The notes under the pieces were generated by a model. It had not been told where the DNA came from. It searched no databases and saw nothing but the letters and a program-made list of their open reading frames with translations. A DNA stretch of 14,522 nt from Methanobacteriota archaeon (GTDB taxonomy: Archaea; Halobacteriota; Methanomicrobia; Methanomicrobiales; Methanoculleaceae): positions 1 through 14,522 of the forward strand of contig JAEWMO010000031.1 in the NCBI GenBank assembly GCA_023457135.1. Direction: 5' to 3'. Below, piece by piece: positions 13,028 to 14,522 of this stretch (positions within the stretch are counted from its first letter, which is position 1; each line of letters begins with the position of its first letter). The position numbers and the translations under genes are program-made.

Positions 13028-14522
13028 ATGCACGAACATACGCCCGCATACGACGATACCCTCGCGCTCTCCACCATCCTGGACGCGCTCGACGAGGGGC
13101 TGCTCGTCGTCGACTCCGGCAATCGGATAGCCTGCGCCAACAGGTATATCCGGCAGATCCTCGGTGTCGAGCGGGAAGCAGTCATCGGGACCGATGCAGA
13201 CCGGTTCGTCCGCGAGACTCTCGCACCCCGGATCCTGGAGGAGTCGCGCAGGTCCGGAATCGTTGCATTTCTCTCCGATCGTTCGCAGGCTGCCGGGATC
13301 GCGTGTACGTTGCGGTCACCCGGCGGCCGGGAGGAGGCGGTTCGCTGTTCGTGCAGGCTCGTCGACGATGGACCGCTCCGTGGTATGCGGGTCATCCGCC
13401 TGTTGCCGGACTCCTCTGTCGCCGGTGAGCGTGTCGTCTCCGAAATCCCTGAACGGAGAGGAATAGAGGAGGTTTTGCGGCAGAACGAGGACTGGTACCG
13501 GTTCCTTGTCGAGAGCCTGAACGAAGGGGTCGGGCTGATCGACAGGCAGGGCATCGCGCTCTTTGCCAACCGGAGAATGGCCGAGATCATCGGTTACACG
13601 GTCACCGAGTTGATCGGGATGCCGGTTGCCGCGATCGTCGACGAGGACGGAGCACGGTGTCTGGGAGGATACCTGCAGAACCTGGATCAGTCCCCGCACG
13701 AGGTCTTCGAGATCGACCTGATCCGTAAAGACGGTGCCCGCGTCCATACGCTGATGGCGACCACCCCGATCGCCGACGCCGGAGGCACCTGCCGGGGGTT
13801 CCTTGCCGGGGTCCAGGACATCACTCCCCTCAAGCGCATGGAGCTGCAGCTCAGGGAGAGCGAGGAGAAGTACCGGTCGCTCGTCGAACTCTCGGCCGAG
13901 GCCACCCTGATCCACCGCGACGGCACTATCGTGTACATCAACCCCGCCGGCATGAGGCTCCTTGGCGCTTCACGCCCCGGCGAGGTCGTCGGGAAAGCGG
14001 TTCTTGATATCGTTCACCCCGAGGCACGGCACGTCATTCAGACCCTCGGCGTTCGGGATCTGCTGGGTGAGGAGACGCCGCTCGTCGAACTCCCGGTCAT
14101 GAGGCTCGACGGAACGACGGTTCCCGTCGAGGGGAGGGGCACGCGGACGCTCTTTGAGGGCGGTCCTGCAGTCCAGGTCGTCATGCGGGACGTCACCCAC
14201 CGGAAGGAGGCGGAAGAGCGGTTGCAGGCAAGCAACCGGCACCTCCTGCTGCTGAACCGGATCATCGGCACGTCCGCATCGGCCCGGACGCCCGGCGAAC
14301 TCCTGGAGACGGCGCTCGACCAGACGCTCGACCTCCTCGGCTACGACGGCGGCGCTGTCTACCTTCCCTCTGCCGGGCAGAGCGGGACCGCGCTCCAGTA
14401 CGAGCGGAACATGCCCGGTGCGTCCCGGGAGATGGCGGGGAGCCTCCTTGATACACCGTGCACCGAGACGATTGCTGCCGGCCTCCCCCGTTATCTTGAA
14501 CGGGATGGCGGCCCGGATACCC
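13028..14522 (+). CDS. Multi-PAS/GAF signalling protein, C-terminus beyond the window
   Basis: 498 codons are visible and the frame is open at the right edge. Cytoplasmic, no membrane helices. PAS 1 (about 12-125, ILDALDEGLLVVDSGNRIACANR), PAS 2 (155-275, LNEGVGLIDRQGIALFANRRMAEIIGY to GVQDITPLKRMELQL), PAS 3 (282-397, EATLIHRDGTIVYINPAGMRLLG to MRDVTHRKEAEERLQ), then the start of a GAF domain (from about 408; LLLLNRIIGT and TLDLLGYDGGAVYL). Such proteins usually end in a histidine kinase module, but that part is not in view. AAGGTGG lies nine bases before the ATG. The ligands of the PAS domains cannot be told from sequence. It shares overall style with the PAS protein at 7274 but is not a recent copy. 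Confidence 0.88.
   Translation, partial: MHEHTPAYDDTLALSTILDALDEGLLVVDSGNRIACANRYIRQILGVEREAVIGTDADRFVRETLAPRILEESRRSGIVAFLSDRSQAAGIACTLRSPGGREEAVRCSCRLVDDGPLRGMRVIRLLPDSSVAGERVVSEIPERRGIEEVLRQNEDWYRFLVESLNEGVGLIDRQGIALFANRRMAEIIGYTVTELIGMPVAAIVDEDGARCLGGYLQNLDQSPHEVFEIDLIRKDGARVHTLMATTPIADAGGTCRGFLAGVQDITPLKRMELQLRESEEKYRSLVELSAEATLIHRDGTIVYINPAGMRLLGASRPGEVVGKAVLDIVHPEARHVIQTLGVRDLLGEETPLVELPVMRLDGTTVPVEGRGTRTLFEGGPAVQVVMRDVTHRKEAEERLQASNRHLLLLNRIIGTSASARTPGELLETALDQTLDLLGYDGGAVYLPSAGQSGTALQYERNMPGASREMAGSLLDTPCTETIAAGLPRYLERDGGPDT

Noticed and set aside
1..14522. CRISPR array, insertion sequence, prophage or other mobile element
   Set aside because: No regularly spaced repeats, transposase, integrase or phage proteins; composition looks even apart from promoter regions.

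Overview
The window looks like chromosomal DNA of a GC-rich methanogenic archaeon, most likely Methanomicrobiales and close to Methanoculleus. This is inferred from short AT-rich TATA boxes 22-30 bases before starts, apparent leaderless genes, T-run terminators, PAS-rich sensor proteins of the type common in that order, and a secreted PKD protein with many N-glycosylation sequons. No methanogenesis gene, rRNA or tRNA is present, so the placement rests on style and gene families. There is no CRISPR array, insertion sequence, integrase or phage gene.

Layout. Bases 1-1682 (minus strand) carry the cut-off end of an EamA/DMT permease and, upstream of it, an amino-acid-type substrate-binding lipoprotein. 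Bases 1946-3054 (plus) hold a small DUF2795 protein and a glycerophosphodiester phosphodiesterase. The latter overlaps tail to tail with a minus-strand pair, a class I/II aminotransferase and an alpha/beta hydrolase (3035-4875). A regulatory-looking gap with two adjoining perfect hairpins separates the hydrolase from a divergent HtrA-type protease with no export signal (5049-6101). Then come a nitroreductase and an acylphosphatase on the minus strand (6141-7063), and a multi-PAS sensor that ends in a histidine-containing helical segment but has no ATPase domain (7274-9025). A PemK/MazF-like protein (9029-9391), a secreted PKD protein (9526-10353) and a CopB-type copper ATPase (10444-12480) follow on the minus strand. 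The ATPase is preceded by an overlapping small ORF. After an AT-rich gap of about 300 bases, the start of a second multi-PAS/GAF sensor runs off the right edge (13028-14522).

How the genes fit together. Most are single housekeeping, stress or sensory genes. The clearest transcriptional unit is hydrolase-aminotransferase (23-base gap). Small ORF-CopB is a possible second one (11-base overlap). HtrA, nitroreductase, acylphosphatase and CopB suggest stress and metal homeostasis, and the two PAS proteins suggest sensing, but nothing physically couples them.

I found no convincing new multi-gene system. The points most worth a second look are the tandem hairpins at 4932-4979, the missing conventional start (or frameshift) of the EamA gene, the kinase-like protein without a catalytic domain, the small ORF before copB, and the structured intergenic region 12727-13027.
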